From Candidatus Wolframiiraptor sp. (GTDB lineage: Archaea; Thermoproteota; Nitrososphaeria_A; Caldarchaeales; Wolframiiraptoraceae): a DNA stretch of 6,260 bases. Positions within the stretch are counted from its first letter, which is position 1. Each line of letters begins with the position of its first letter. The position numbers were made by a program, and so were the translations under genes. The stretch covers positions 1 through 6,260 of the forward strand of contig QMUP01000055.1 in the NCBI GenBank assembly GCA_003660635.1, in the 5' to 3' direction. The notes under the pieces were generated by a model. The model searched no databases and was not told the DNA's origin. It saw only the letters and a program-made list of their open reading frames with translations. This document shows, piece by piece, positions 5,474-6,260 of this stretch.

Positions 5474-6260
5474 TTAACTCTTTTTCTTAAAGACAGCAAT
5501 GGCGGCTACGAGAAGGCTTACTACAGCTAAGACAAGGGCAGCGTAGACCATTGTCTGCATGCTATTAATGCTATCCTGTAGAGGTCCAATACTTGCCTTT
5601 ACGTCGCTAATATCGGCCTGTAAGTCTGACGTCGTTGCTTTAATATCTGCAAGCGATGCCTCCATTTCCGCTTTGATCGGCGCTAACTGTGAATTGATGT
5701 AATCTGAGTACGGTATTCCAGTACCAGTAGTCGTGACTGATGCTGGAATAGCCGCGTATTTAGATACTGCTATTACCGTTAGCGAGAAGGGTCTTCCACT
5801 GGCTAGCAGCGTGTCTTCGCCTGATAATAGAATGCTCCATGTACCGTCTCCTGCAGGTAGGGCGTCTCCAGTCTTAGTGAACGGTCCTACAGTTAACAGG
5901 TATTTCACCATCGCCAAATCTTCTGCTGTTAATGGTTCTCCTTTATGAGTTATCTTTATGCTGATTTCAGCTGGTAGACTTGATACTACTTCTATCTTTG
6001 AGGGTAAGCTAATCTCCGGAATTAGAGGTTCGCTGAAAATAGCCCATCTCTCAGGAGTATCTGGATATTCTCTATTAGCCTTCAGCACGACTATTTTAGC
6101 GACTGGATCGACAGTATCTAGATATAATGGACCAGCACCGACCCAGAAGTGTCCTTTTTCTTCAAACCAGCTCTTCAGCGCATTATACCTGGCCAAAGCC
6201 TCATCTTCAGTTACATACTTACCGAGTACTTCTTTATATGGTATAAACTTGTTGGCGATT
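5474..6260 (-). CDS. Family 5 extracellular solute-binding protein, C-terminal part with stalk and membrane anchor (5'-truncated)
   Basis: The external substrate-capturing subunit of the Opp/Dpp-type importer. The frame is open to the window edge; the TTG at 6196 is internal, so the signal peptide and most of the binding lobes lie outside. The 261 visible residues divide into modules. First is the end of the binding domain, with WFEEKGHFWVGAGPLYLD (30-48) and VDPVAKIVVLK, a pattern common to the last part of archaeal family 5 binding proteins. Next is a beta-rich, probably Ig-like region (about 80-175) and a short TTTGTG linker. Then comes a heptad-patterned helix (about 188-238, with I/L/M/V at alternating 3-4 spacing). 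A membrane helix (about 239-256) ends in FKKKS, with the positive charges inside. C-terminal anchoring is known for Opp/Dpp-class binding proteins of crenarchaea. The gene lies 210 bases upstream of the dppB-like gene on the same strand, with its own terminator. The substrate, peptide or oligosaccharide, is undetermined. Confidence 0.85.
   Translation of the reverse strand, partial: IANKFIPYKEVLGKYVTEDEALARYNALKSWFEEKGHFWVGAGPLYLDTVDPVAKIVVLKANREYPDTPERWAIFSEPLIPEISLPSKIEVVSSLPAEISIKITHKGEPLTAEDLAMVKYLLTVGPFTKTGDALPAGDGTWSILLSGEDTLLASGRPFSLTVIAVSKYAAIPASVTTTGTGIPYSDYINSQLAPIKAEMEASLADIKATTSDLQADISDVKASIGPLQDSINSMQTMVYAALVLAVVSLLVAAIAVFKKKS

Noticed and set aside
5733..5948. A 71-codon + strand open frame inside the binding-protein gene
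   Set aside because: It is antisense to the beta-rich domain of the binding protein and has no independent support.
1..6260. Search for CRISPR repeats, tRNA/rRNA genes, insertion sequences or a novel defence-type system
   Set aside because: No regularly spaced repeats, cloverleaf-like segments, transposase motifs or effector domains are seen; the window is a metabolic gene end plus a transporter operon.

Overview
The window looks like chromosomal DNA of a thermophilic archaeon, most likely a Thermoproteota (crenarchaeal) lineage. This is inferred from the content. It is AT-rich, favours ATA, AGA and AGG codons, and has archaeal TATA-like boxes and T-tract terminators. It also encodes a crenarchaeal-type fused phosphoglucose/phosphomannose isomerase and a solute-binding protein anchored at its C-terminus. 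A genus cannot be assigned from this sequence alone.

Layout: on the + strand, 1-525 is the 3' end of the sugar-phosphate isomerase gene. It ends in a short convergent intergenic region (526-598). Everything else is on the - strand and, read from right to left, forms one Opp/Dpp-type ABC importer locus: the 3' end of the solute-binding protein gene (5474-6260, cut by the window edge), a 210-base control region with a terminator and candidate promoters, the DppB-like permease (4187-5263), the DppC-like permease (2773-4185), the DppD-like ATPase (1812-2768), the DppF-like ATPase (816-1805), and a small two-helix membrane protein of unknown function (599-832).

How it works together: the binding protein would capture a peptide or oligosaccharide at the outer face of the membrane, held by a coiled-coil stalk and a transmembrane anchor. 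The two permeases would form the channel and the two ATPases would drive import. The five genes from 5263 to 599 are packed with 1-6 base gaps or overlaps and are probably co-transcribed and translationally coupled. The binding-protein gene seems to have its own terminator, so it can be expressed at a different level. The substrate cannot be read from the sequence: archaeal transporters of this family carry either peptides or sugars.

The transporter itself is a known type. The points most worth a second look are the tandem Shine-Dalgarno/stop-start modules and six-codon mini-ORF at the dppF/small-gene junction, the small unknown membrane protein itself, the large extracytoplasmic insertion in the DppC-like permease carrying five N-glycosylation sequons, and the modular stalk of the binding protein.
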